From an uncultured Bacillus sp. (lineage in GTDB: Bacteria; Bacillota; Bacilli; Bacillales; DSM-1321): a DNA stretch of 9,179 nucleotides. Under the pieces are notes generated by a model that saw only the letters and a program-made list of their open reading frames with translations, was not told where the DNA came from and did not search any database. Of this stretch, positions 1 through 7,177 are shown piece by piece; positions within the stretch are counted from its first letter, which is position 1, and each line of letters begins with the position of its first letter. The position numbers were made by a program, and so were the translations under genes. The DNA lies in contig CAKQBC010000072.1 in NCBI GenBank assembly GCA_934215995.1, positions 1 to 9,179 of the forward strand, read 5' to 3'.

Positions 1-436
1 AGTTTCTTATGACCAAGTGATTGCAGGGCAAAAAGCACCTTATGTCTCCAATAAAAGGCGGTACTCAAGTGGATTTTAATTCTTTAGCGATAGCTCTTAG
101 CGAACGACCAACCACCATCATTTCAATGTATTTAAGCCATTTATGAGGATATTTAGTACCAGACAAAGGGCTGCCAGTCATATCATTAAATGATTTACCA
201 CAGTCCTTACAAAGATAACGTTGACGAGCTTTATATGTACCATTTCTTTTAACAGACATACTCCCACAATGTAGACAGGCTAATCCATTAGAAAACCGTT
301 TCTCCCGAATATCCACAATCTTATTTGAGATGTTGATAGTTGAATCAGGAAACAAATCTTCTTTCATAGCTAAGAAAAGCTTTATCTGTCCATCTTTGGA
401 AAGGTCTGAAAATTGTTCGTACATTTCTAGCCACAT
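1..436 (-). pseudogene. IS1595-family transposase, frameshifted and incomplete
   Basis: The N-terminal part carries a zinc ribbon (CLHC and CKDC around residues 54-80, followed by GKSFNDMTGSPLSGTKYPHKWLKY), the hallmark of IS1595-type transposases, then a helix-turn-helix-like segment GRSLRAIAKEL. The frame stops at 65-67 after ...KELKST. In the -1 frame the protein resumes as IHLSTAFYWRHKVLFALQ and stays open to position 1. This matches the family pattern (IAKEL-x-hhLSTAFYWRHK), so one A has probably been lost from a run of A at 74-77 (T on the plus strand). The catalytic DDE part lies outside the window. Start is ATG at 436, with a second in-frame ATG at 424; neither has a clear ribosome binding site. 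No canonical X XXY YYZ slippery heptamer is present, so a broken gene is more likely than programmed frameshifting. Confidence 0.8.
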
Positions 437-469
437 CGGAAAATCGCTACTGTCATAATAGATTCAATT

Positions 470-499
470 ATTATAACAGTATGTCATCCTGAGCAACAA
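470..499 (-). promoter_or_regulatory. transposase promoter, extended -10
   Basis: On the minus strand TTGTTG (494-499) and TATAAT (470-475) are separated by 18 bases, and a TG one base upstream of the -10 gives the extended form TGTTATAAT. It lies 34 bases upstream of the transposase ATG and inside the putative IS end, as expected for an IS promoter. Confidence 0.5.
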
Positions 500-525
500 A
501 TTATACGAACATAGCTTAATAGAAA

Positions 526-554
526 GAAAGGCCTTTGAATTTCAAAAGCCTTTC
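526..554 (-). terminator. rho-independent terminator of the glcU-gdh unit
   Basis: Two 14-base arms (526-539 and 541-554) pair almost perfectly around an almost absent loop; the single mismatch becomes a G-U pair in minus-strand RNA. The stem is followed on the minus strand by a T-rich run (TTTCTATT). It lies 14 bases past the gdh stop codon. Confidence 0.85.
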
Positions 555-568
555 CTGGGGATTAGCGG

Positions 569-1363
<795 letters not shown>

Positions 1364-1373
1364 TCATCCTTTC

Positions 1374-2225
1374 CTATTGTTTTGTTATGCCGAGCAAGAC
1401 GCCGCCCGCAATTACGAGGATGCAGCCGGCGACGATATATTTGAGCTGCTTTTTTGATTTCTTTTCATGAAGGATGAATATCCCGCCAAGCGTAGAAATG
1501 ATGATGCCCATTTGGGAAAAGGAGAAGCCGATCGCCACCCCTACCCGCGGATTCGCCAGCAGCAGCCCTATATTACCGATTGCCCACATGATTCCCGTCA
1601 ACATATTCCGGACAGTGTATTTGTTGAAAGGGAGGTCCTTGATGGACATGAGCAGGGCCGCGATCACCATGCCGACCGCCTGCGGCAGGATGGCATCCCA
1701 GCCATCAATCTCAAACCATCTGACGACAACGACATAGGAGACAAATCCGACCGTTGAGATGGCCAGGACAATCGCCCCTTTTTTCGTATTCCCTTTTTCG
1801 CTTTGTCCGTTCTGTCCGCGCGATGTCAGGACAACCCCGATGATGATGCAGAGCAATGCAAGGACACCGAGAATGATTGTGAGCGTGCCTTCCCACTCCC
1901 TGAAGACTACAACCCCGAAGAAGGATGTGCCCAGAAGCTGGAGGCCTGTTGAAATCGGAACGGTCTTCGAGACGCCGATCTGTTTGACGCTGTTGAATTG
2001 ATTGAGCTGTCCCACAGCCCAGCAGGCTCCTGAGATCATCCCGACGATCCAAACTTTCATCGAAAACTCCGGCTCATTAATGAAAAACATCACACCGGCA
2101 AATACCAAAGCGCCTAACGTGATGCCAAGTGTCTGTGATTTTGGCCCTCCGCCCAGCTTCTCGCTCACGAGAACAAGGCTGCCCCATGCAAGGGCAGGAA
2201 GCAATGCAAATAAGAAACCTTCCAA
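1374..2225 (-). CDS. glcU: GlcU-type glucose uptake permease
   Basis: This is a membrane sugar transporter of the drug/metabolite superfamily (GRP/GlcU family) that imports glucose by a proton-driven, non-PTS route. The protein has about 283 residues against about 287 for B. subtilis GlcU. It shows ten hydrophobic segments and family motifs: LLPALAWGS near the N-terminus, GLISGA-like GMISGACWAVGQLNQ, VSKTVPISTGLQLLGTS, GIMWAIGNIGLL and FSFSQMGIIISTLGGIFILHEKK. The frame is open for another 76 codons upstream, but that extension looks unlike the family. The start chosen is TTG at 2225, preceded by GGAGAGAAGG at 7 bases and leading directly into EGFLFALLPALAWGS. Followed 19 bases later by gdh, it would feed glucose to that enzyme. 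Confidence 0.9.
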   Translation of the reverse strand: MEGFLFALLPALAWGSLVLVSEKLGGGPKSQTLGITLGALVFAGVMFFINEPEFSMKVWIVGMISGACWAVGQLNQFNSVKQIGVSKTVPISTGLQLLGTSFFGVVVFREWEGTLTIILGVLALLCIIIGVVLTSRGQNGQSEKGNTKKGAIVLAISTVGFVSYVVVVRWFEIDGWDAILPQAVGMVIAALLMSIKDLPFNKYTVRNMLTGIMWAIGNIGLLLANPRVGVAIGFSFSQMGIIISTLGGIFILHEKKSKKQLKYIVAGCILVIAGGVLLGITKQ

Positions 2226-2282
2226 TGCAATACCTTCTCTCCAATAATTTACTGTCAGAAAAACAACTGTACTGCTTATTTG

Positions 2283-2308
2283 CTTCCCGTGTTTCGGAGA
2301 AATGAAAC
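2283..2308 (-). promoter_or_regulatory. candidate sigma-B-type promoter upstream of glcU
   Basis: On the minus strand GTTTCA (2303-2308) and GGGAAG (2283-2288) are 14 bases apart, each one base from the general-stress consensus GTTTAA-N12-15-GGGWAW. The predicted transcript would start about 50 bases before the glcU start. The -35 lies in one arm of a perfect inverted repeat (GTGTTTC 2289-2295, GAAACAC 2304-2310) that might also be an operator. This is inferred from consensus only. Confidence 0.4.
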
Positions 2309-2488
2309 ACATGCAGATCGGGGAAGGGAAGAATGTGCAGGAGCTGTAACGGACAAACCATACCTGACAGAGGATAATCAGTTCCGGTTTTGCCACTGGG
2401 AATAGGGGCTGTAATTGCAAACTCGCTTTAGGTGTTTTTGGGAGTATAGTCAAATGAAAATGTGTAAAATGGAAGGGAGGTGGTTAAT

Positions 2489-3160
2489 ATGTGCGGAAGG
2501 TTCACTTTGTTTTCTGACTATGAAAGCATCCTGGAGAGGTTCGCTATTGAGGAAGGATTGGCGGATGGGGATTACCGGAAAAGCTATAATATAGCTCCAT
2601 CGAATCAGGTGCTCTCCATCATTAATGACGGGAAGCGAAACCGGATCGGCTATTTGCGGTGGGGGCTGGTTCCATCCTGGGCGAAGGATGAGAAAATCGG
2701 ATACAAGCTGATTAATGCCAGGGCAGAGACGCTTCAGGAGAAGCCAAGCTTCAGGGGTTTGTTGAAAAAGAAGCGCTGCCTGATTGTCGCCGACTCGTTC
2801 TATGAATGGAAAAAGGGCCCTGACGGGAAAAGCCCGATGCGGATCAAGCTTGCATCTGGCGAACTTTTCGGGATGGCTGGGTTATGGGAGGTATGGAAGT
2901 CTCCTGATGGCAAGAAAGTGCCGACCTGCACGATCATCACGACAGAAGGGAATGAATTGATGTCCGGCATTCATGAGCGGATGCCGGTTATCATCCGAAA
3001 GGAAGAGGAGAAGGACTGGCTGGACCCGGAGATATCTGATTGGGACCTTCTTGGCCGTTGCCTGAAGCCATATGACGGTGAGCCGATGGAGGCATTTGAA
3101 GTTTCGCCTTTAGTGAATTCACCTAAACATAATTCACCGGAGCTTCTTCTTCCTATATAA
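2489..3160 (+). CDS. SRAP-family abasic-site-crosslinking protein (YedK/HMCES type)
   Basis: The family recognises abasic sites in single-stranded DNA and forms a thiazolidine crosslink through its N-terminal cysteine, shielding the lesion during replication or SOS repair. The start is taken as ATG at 2489, giving M-C2-G-R-F; Cys2 must become the free N-terminus, and GGAAGGGAGG lies 8 bases upstream. A GTG three codons earlier is in frame but would bury the cysteine. The 223-residue protein is of normal length. Active-site residues are all visible: C2, the N76-A-R-A-E-T stretch, E106 in FYEW and H162 in GIHERMPVI. The sequence YNIAPS (33-38) and RWGLVPSW (57-64) are also typical. It stands alone, divergent from glcU and convergent with the siderophore-binding gene. 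No clear SOS box or sigma A promoter was recognised upstream. Confidence 0.95.
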   Translation: MCGRFTLFSDYESILERFAIEEGLADGDYRKSYNIAPSNQVLSIINDGKRNRIGYLRWGLVPSWAKDEKIGYKLINARAETLQEKPSFRGLLKKKRCLIVADSFYEWKKGPDGKSPMRIKLASGELFGMAGLWEVWKSPDGKKVPTCTIITTEGNELMSGIHERMPVIIRKEEEKDWLDPEISDWDLLGRCLKPYDGEPMEAFEVSPLVNSPKHNSPELLLPI

Positions 3161-3162
3161 AA

Positions 3163-3223
3163 AGAACCCCTATCCAGTTGACCTCCAAGGTATCCAGGAT
3201 AGGGGTTCTCGTTTTCTTTATTT
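3163..3223. terminator. bidirectional rho-independent terminator
   Basis: Perfect 13-base arms AGAACCCCTATCC (3163-3175) and GGATAGGGGTTCT (3197-3209) enclose a 21-base loop that contains a small inner hairpin (ACCT/AGGT). T runs follow in both directions: CGTTTTCTTTATTT on the plus strand and TTTTTATATA on the minus strand. It ends both the SRAP gene and the convergent binding-protein gene, whose stop codon overlaps the plus-strand T run. Confidence 0.92.
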
Positions 3224-4162
3224 CACTAAGTATTCTTTAAGGTCAGCAATTACACGTTCGCTGGCGATTTTTCCGTCAACTGTCCAGCTTCCGTCATAGC
3301 CGATTTCATACACTTGCCCTTTGGATGCAGCCGGAGTTGCTTGCCATACAGCACTGTTATTCAATGTTTCGATTCCTGCTTCACCTTCAGATGCCATCAG
3401 GAATACATGGTCCGCATCAAGCTCGGCAAGGGCTTCCAATGTAACAGGATTCCATGTCGATTCAGCTGAACCAAGGTCTTTGACCATTTGAGGTACTGTG
3501 ATCCCTAAGTCTTCATGAAGCACTTTTGCACCGAAACGGTCTTGTTCCATCAGGAAGAATTGTCCGCCGACAACCCAGATGGCCGCAACTGATTCGTCAC
3601 CGATGCTGTTTTTGATTTCTTCTGAAGCCTCAGCTGCAGTCTTTTCGTATTCTTCCAAAACGTTTTCAGCTTCTTTTTCTTTTCCAAGAATTTGTCCGAC
3701 TACAGAAAGCTGTTTTCTCCAGTCAGTCGATACATCGTCTTCCATTACGTACACAGGTGCGATTTTTTTGTATTCTTCGTATTTTCCTTCAGGAATAGCT
3801 CCTTTAGAATTGAAGATGATTAAATCCGGCTCTGCTTCAATTACTTGCTCCAATGGAAGATCCCATTCAATCATCGGAACATCTTTCAGTTCATCCTGTA
3901 AATAGACGAACGGCGCACCGCTGATGGACCATTGTAAGGCAGGCTTGATACCGAGTGATAATAATGCATCCTCTGAATAGGTAGCGACAATTTTCTCGGG
4001 ATTCGCAGGGATGGTAACCTCACCCATAGCATCTGTCAGTGTAATTTCTTCAGCTTTTTCTTTTGAATCATTCGTTTCCTTTGATTCCTCATTGCCGCCG
4101 CATGCTGCCAAAAGCAGGATTGCGAACATGCAGGCAAATATACTTATATATTTCCGTATCAT
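3218..4162 (-). CDS. ferric-siderophore ABC transporter substrate-binding lipoprotein
   Basis: This membrane-anchored receptor captures a ferric siderophore outside the cell and delivers it to the FecCD-type permease. A lipoprotein signal spans residues 1-21 (MIRKY, hydrophobic core, lipobox L18-A19-A20-C21), followed by a charged linker (24-38). The remainder is one periplasmic-binding-protein domain of the FecB/FhuD class (PF01497 type), with IPANPEKIVATYSEDALLSLGIKP (51-74) at its start and EAEPDLIIF in the first lobe. It has 314 residues. The start is ATG at 4162, 7 bases after a perfect GGAGG; an ATG 8 codons earlier lacks such a site. A Fur-controlled promoter lies directly upstream and the reductase gene precedes it in the same direction. 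The ligand cannot be read from sequence; a hydroxamate or citrate-hydroxamate siderophore is plausible given the neighbouring reductase. Confidence 0.92.
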   Translation of the reverse strand: MIRKYISIFACMFAILLLAACGGNEESKETNDSKEKAEEITLTDAMGEVTIPANPEKIVATYSEDALLSLGIKPALQWSISGAPFVYLQDELKDVPMIEWDLPLEQVIEAEPDLIIFNSKGAIPEGKYEEYKKIAPVYVMEDDVSTDWRKQLSVVGQILGKEKEAENVLEEYEKTAAEASEEIKNSIGDESVAAIWVVGGQFFLMEQDRFGAKVLHEDLGITVPQMVKDLGSAESTWNPVTLEALAELDADHVFLMASEGEAGIETLNNSAVWQATPAASKGQVYEIGYDGSWTVDGKIASERVIADLKEYLVK

Positions 4163-4201
4163 TATAAATCCTCCAAAAAGTTTCATATGTATTTCGATTT
4201 A

Positions 4202-4230
4202 ATGATAATGATTATCAGTATCGGTGTCAA
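4202..4230 (-). promoter_or_regulatory. sigma A promoter of the binding-protein gene
   Basis: On the minus strand TTGACA (4225-4230) and TATCAT (4202-4207) are exactly 17 bases apart. The -35 lies just after the stop codon of the reductase gene, so the lipoprotein can be transcribed alone as well as by read-through. The Fur box overlaps the -10 completely. Confidence 0.85.
4203..4217. promoter_or_regulatory. Fur box, perfect 7-1-7 inverted repeat
   Basis: TGATAATGATTATCA matches the Bacillus Fur consensus TGATAATNATTATCA at every defined position. It occupies the -10 element and part of the spacer of the binding-protein promoter, so iron-loaded Fur should block RNA polymerase there. Confidence 0.93.
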
Positions 4231-4235
4231 CAAGG

Positions 4236-4982
4236 TTATTTCTGGAATGTCTTAAAAAGCGCAGATTTTCTTTTCTGTATAAGAGGGCAATTTGCGCATT
4301 TTTGGCCATTTTCTTTTTTATAGAACATGCAGCAGGCGGAACGGACCATCATAGACGTACCGGGCTCATAAGGGCTGTCTATATAGGCTGGTTCATGGAT
4401 GAACGGATTTTTCCGGATTCCGAATAGTTTACCAGGATATGACATGATCAATTCTGTATATTTTGCGGCAGTTTGTATATGTTCAGCAGTTCCGGATTTC
4501 TTATAGGCTTCCATTGTGGATAGCAGCCTAGCACCGAACTGGTTCCAAATTAGGGTTGGTTTCACGCATGCCGCTTCTGAGATTTTTTCAATCGGTTCGT
4601 TCAGGTTGTTTTGGATAAACTCCGGAAGAAGATTGATGAACTCGCTTGAACCGAGTTGCTTCTTTCCGTTTCGCTTCAGCAGCAAGTAAGGATTTGAACC
4701 ATTATAGAGCGCAAGTTGAATGGAGAGGTTCGCCAGTGACAGATCCGCTGTCTGTTCCTCTTCGGAACTTTCGATGATCATCGCAATCAGCGGGCCGAGC
4801 AGGATTGTACCGAGCAGGGAGGCTGGCAATTCCATTCCGGTCGCACGATATTCTTGCTTAAGCTGCCCCATGATGGAGGATAGTGTCTCTTGCTCCATAA
4901 TCTCCATTGCAGCCCATTCGGCCCGGACATGTGGAGCGGATGTCTCTGTTATTTGGCAGTACTGTTGAATGAATGGCTTCAT
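4236..4982 (-). CDS. FhuF/FchR-type 2Fe-2S ferric-siderophore reductase
   Basis: The likely role is cytoplasmic reduction of the imported ferric siderophore, releasing Fe2+. The diagnostic feature is at the C-terminus: C217-C218, ten residues, then C229-x-x-C232, the CC-x10-CxxC pattern that ligates the 2Fe-2S cluster in E. coli FhuF and in the schizokinen reductase FchR of Bacillus halodurans. The 248-residue length and the upstream stretch PTLIWNQFGARLL (a Y/WNxxxA-like segment of the FhuF C-terminal domain) also fit. The start is ATG at 4982 with AGAAAGGA about 9 bases upstream. The gene is divergent from the permease operon and upstream of the binding-protein gene in the same direction, and its upstream region contains a Fur-like site. 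The electron donor is unknown; the siderophore is inferred only from the family. Confidence 0.85.
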   Translation of the reverse strand: MKPFIQQYCQITETSAPHVRAEWAAMEIMEQETLSSIMGQLKQEYRATGMELPASLLGTILLGPLIAMIIESSEEEQTADLSLANLSIQLALYNGSNPYLLLKRNGKKQLGSSEFINLLPEFIQNNLNEPIEKISEAACVKPTLIWNQFGARLLSTMEAYKKSGTAEHIQTAAKYTELIMSYPGKLFGIRKNPFIHEPAYIDSPYEPGTSMMVRSACCMFYKKENGQKCANCPLIQKRKSALFKTFQK

Positions 4983-5007
4983 GAAAGCAGATCCTTTCTA
5001 TTGTTAA

Positions 5008-5036
5008 AATAAATGAGAACATTTTGCTAATTGCAA
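5008..5036 (-). promoter_or_regulatory. weak promoter and Fur-like site for the reductase gene
   Basis: On the minus strand TTGCAA (5031-5036) and TTTATT (5008-5013) are 17 bases apart. The spacer holds TGAGAACATTTT (5014-5025, plus strand), almost the reverse complement of the Fur-like site at 5078-5092 with one base missing. The promoter is weak by consensus, which may suit an iron-controlled gene. Confidence 0.42.
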
Positions 5037-5042
5037 TTCAGC

Positions 5043-5072
5043 TTGATATTAAAGCGGCTATTCCTTTATACT
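5043..5072 (+). promoter_or_regulatory. sigma A promoter of the permease-ATPase operon
   Basis: TTGATA (5043-5048) and TATACT (5067-5072) are separated by 18 bases. The start site would fall near 5079, inside the Fur-like site, about 50 bases before the first permease codon. Confidence 0.7.
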
Positions 5073-5077
5073 ATAGT

Positions 5078-5092
5078 TGAAAATGGTTCTCA
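5078..5092. promoter_or_regulatory. Fur-like operator at the permease operon start site
   Basis: TGAAAATGGTTCTCA matches 11 of the 14 defined positions of the 7-1-7 Fur consensus, and the flanking bases extend the inverted repeat (TTGA...TCAA). Its place immediately after the -10 of the operon promoter is typical for Fur repression. Confidence 0.72.
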
Positions 5093-5129
5093 ATAACTAC
5101 TATTACTAGATTATATAAAGGAAATGAAT

Positions 5130-6167
5130 ATGGGTACAACAGTAAATTCGGTCCAGAAGGCTAAAAAGCATTCTGCTGCCAAAAACATAGCCCTGCTTGT
5201 AAGCGGAATGGCTGTCCTTGTTTTGGCGCTTGTCATATCCCTTATGTATGGGACGAAAAACTTTGATTTTTATACAGTTTTACAAGCTGTTTTTTCTTAT
5301 GATCCGAAAGACGCCGCGCATCAGATTATTCAGGATATCAGGCTGCCGAGAGCATTGGCTGCAGCGATGATCGGTGCTTTTTTGGCTGTGTCGGGATGCA
5401 TCATGCAAACGATCACGCGCAATCCGATCGCGGAGCCATCCTTGCTGGGAGTTTCGCATGGTGCGGCTTTCGCGCTTGTCCTGACGCTAGCATTCTATCC
5501 TGCACTGCCTATTGCGGGCACAATGGCTGCTTCGATCGCGGGAGCCGGGGTGGCTGTTATTTTTGTGTTCAGCCTCGCCTTGCTTTCGAAGGGAGGCAGC
5601 AATACGGTGAAACTTGCCCTTGCAGGAATGGCGCTCAGTGTTTTCCTGAGTTCTCTGACCTCGGCGATCGGCCTTTATTTTAACGTGGCGAAAGATATGT
5701 CCTTCTGGTATGCGGGAAGCCTTGCATCGATTGACTGGAGAGCCGTTAAACTGCTAGCAGTCCTTGGCTTCTGCGGGCTGTTCATTGCTTTCTTCATATC
5801 AAGAAGCTTGACGGTCATGCACTTGGGCGAAGATCTCTCAAAAGGGCTGGGGATCCGGGTAGGAGCTGTCCGCGCTTTGGCTGTAACAGCCATTTTGCTG
5901 CTGACAGGCTGTTCAGTTGCTGTTTCAGGAACAATTGGTTTCATCGGTCTCGTTGTCCCTCACATATGCAGGATGCTCGTCGGCGTCGACCACCGCATCC
6001 TATTGCCGGTTTCAGCCCTGTTCGGTGCGATTCTTTTGACATTATCCGATGTAGGGGCCAAGTTAGTGAATCCGCCATATGAAACGCCTGTCGGGGTTGT
6101 GACTGCCCTGATCGGCGTTCCATTCTTCCTGTACTTGGCAAGCAGGGGAAGGGGGCCGTCTCTATGA
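5130..6167 (+). CDS. FecCD-family ferric-siderophore permease, first subunit
   Basis: This is one half of the membrane channel that carries the ferric siderophore inward. The 345-residue protein is strongly hydrophobic, with about nine to ten membrane segments. FecCD family landmarks are IRLPRALAA (70-78), the stretch QTITRNPIAEPSLLGVSHGA (93-112), the ATPase-coupling loop LGEDLSKGLGI and GTIGFIGLVVPHICRMLVG near the C-terminal third. Start choice: an ATG at 5124 is only 2 bases from AAAGG, whereas the ATG at 5130 sits 8 bases downstream, so 5130 is preferred. Its stop overlaps the next permease start by four bases (ATGA), showing translational coupling. It resembles YfiZ/FhuB-type subunits of Bacillus; the exact siderophore is not readable. 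Confidence 0.93.
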   Translation: MGTTVNSVQKAKKHSAAKNIALLVSGMAVLVLALVISLMYGTKNFDFYTVLQAVFSYDPKDAAHQIIQDIRLPRALAAAMIGAFLAVSGCIMQTITRNPIAEPSLLGVSHGAAFALVLTLAFYPALPIAGTMAASIAGAGVAVIFVFSLALLSKGGSNTVKLALAGMALSVFLSSLTSAIGLYFNVAKDMSFWYAGSLASIDWRAVKLLAVLGFCGLFIAFFISRSLTVMHLGEDLSKGLGIRVGAVRALAVTAILLLTGCSVAVSGTIGFIGLVVPHICRMLVGVDHRILLPVSALFGAILLTLSDVGAKLVNPPYETPVGVVTALIGVPFFLYLASRGRGPSL

Positions 6168-7165
6168 TGAAGAAAAGGATTTCCATCTATGGAATCTTGC
6201 TTGTGTTGATTATGATCGCAGCACTCGCAAGCCTGAACTATGGAGTGGTGAGCATTTCACCTGGCGAAGTATGGCAGACCTTTTTGGGCAATGGATCGGT
6301 TAAACAGGAATTTGTGTTATTTGATATCCGTCTTCCTTCCATTATCCTTGCGATTATGGTTGGGATGGCGATGGCGTTATCCGGCGCTATATTGCAGGGA
6401 ATAACAAATAATGAATTGGCAGACCCGGGCATTCTCGGAATCAATTCCGGCGGCGGTTTGGCTGTTGTCCTGTATATCGCATTCTTTCAGTCGGCTAGTG
6501 CAGCGTCAGGTTCATTCGGTGCCTACATTTTGCCGCTATTTGCTTTTGCCGGCGCTCTTTTGACTGCCGGACTTATCCTTGCTTTGTCCTGGAAAAATGG
6601 ATTGCAGTCGATGAGGCTTGTGCTTATCGGGATTGGGTTTAATGCGGGTTTTTCCGCATTGCTGATCGCGCTGCAGTTGAAAATGGATCCGATTGATTTC
6701 ATGCAGGCGCTTGTATGGTTATCGGGTGATCTGTGGGCTACACAATGGAAATATGTATGGGCGATCGTGCCGTGGATAGTGCTCTTGATTCCAATCGCTC
6801 TGTATAAAGCGAAAACATTGAATGTTCTCCAGTTAGGAGAACCGGTCGCTGCCGGACTTGGCATTGCGGTAAAGAGGGAACGGATACTGCTTTTAGTCCT
6901 GGCAGTCGCTTTGGCGGGACTGGGCGTATCGGCAGCCGGGGGCATCGCCTTCCTCGGCTTAATATCGCCTCATATCGCGCGCAGGATTGTCGGGCCGAAA
7001 CATCAGGCGATGCTGCCGGTATCGGCGCTTCTTGGTGCGTTGTTCCTGCTTGTTGCCGACACGATCGGCAGGAATATCGTACAGCCGATGGAACTTCCGG
7101 CAGGGCTTGTTGTCGCCCTGGTCAGCGCCCCGTATTTTATTTACTTATTGATGAAATCGAGATAA
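6164..7165 (+). CDS. FecCD-family ferric-siderophore permease, second subunit
   Basis: This is the partner of the preceding permease; together they form the heterodimeric channel. It has 333 residues with about ten hydrophobic segments. Landmarks are FDIRLPSIILAIMVG (53-67), QGITNNELADPGILGINSGG (78-97), the coupling loop LGEPVAAGLGI and GGIAFLGLISPHIARRIVGPKH. The start ATG at 6164 overlaps the previous stop as ATGA and has a G-rich site (GGGGAAGGGGG) 8 bases upstream; a second ATG follows directly, so the start could be one codon later. It resembles YfhA/FhuG-type subunits. Only 12 bases separate it from the ATPase gene. Confidence 0.93.
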   Translation: MMKKRISIYGILLVLIMIAALASLNYGVVSISPGEVWQTFLGNGSVKQEFVLFDIRLPSIILAIMVGMAMALSGAILQGITNNELADPGILGINSGGGLAVVLYIAFFQSASAASGSFGAYILPLFAFAGALLTAGLILALSWKNGLQSMRLVLIGIGFNAGFSALLIALQLKMDPIDFMQALVWLSGDLWATQWKYVWAIVPWIVLLIPIALYKAKTLNVLQLGEPVAAGLGIAVKRERILLLVLAVALAGLGVSAAGGIAFLGLISPHIARRIVGPKHQAMLPVSALLGALFLLVADTIGRNIVQPMELPAGLVVALVSAPYFIYLLMKSR

Positions 7166-7177
7166 AGAGGTGCCTTT

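Larger units (their letters stand above)
1..516 (-). mobile_element. partial insertion sequence, IS1595-like, cut by left window edge
   Basis: The stretch contains a minus-strand transposase gene of IS1595 type plus about 80 bases of upstream sequence. The outer boundary is placed near 516 because the minus-strand sequence from there inward contains TGTTCGTATAATTTGTTGCT, which matches 17 of 20 bases of a similar block at 9125-9144 near the right end of the window; such terminal similarity suggests related IS ends. The gdh terminator lies only about 10 bases outside this boundary, so the element appears to have landed just beyond the glucose operon. The other end and any target-site duplication are out of view. 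The family rests on the transposase N-terminus; the exact boundary is inferred. Confidence 0.6.

Noticed and set aside
2376..2403. Sigma-B-like promoter for the SRAP gene (GTTCCG then GGGAAT)
   Set aside because: The spacing is about 11 bases and the -35 is poor; consensus support is insufficient.
5396..5683. Plus-strand frame inside the first permease
   Set aside because: Shifted frame of a gene with intact FecCD motifs; no independent start signal.
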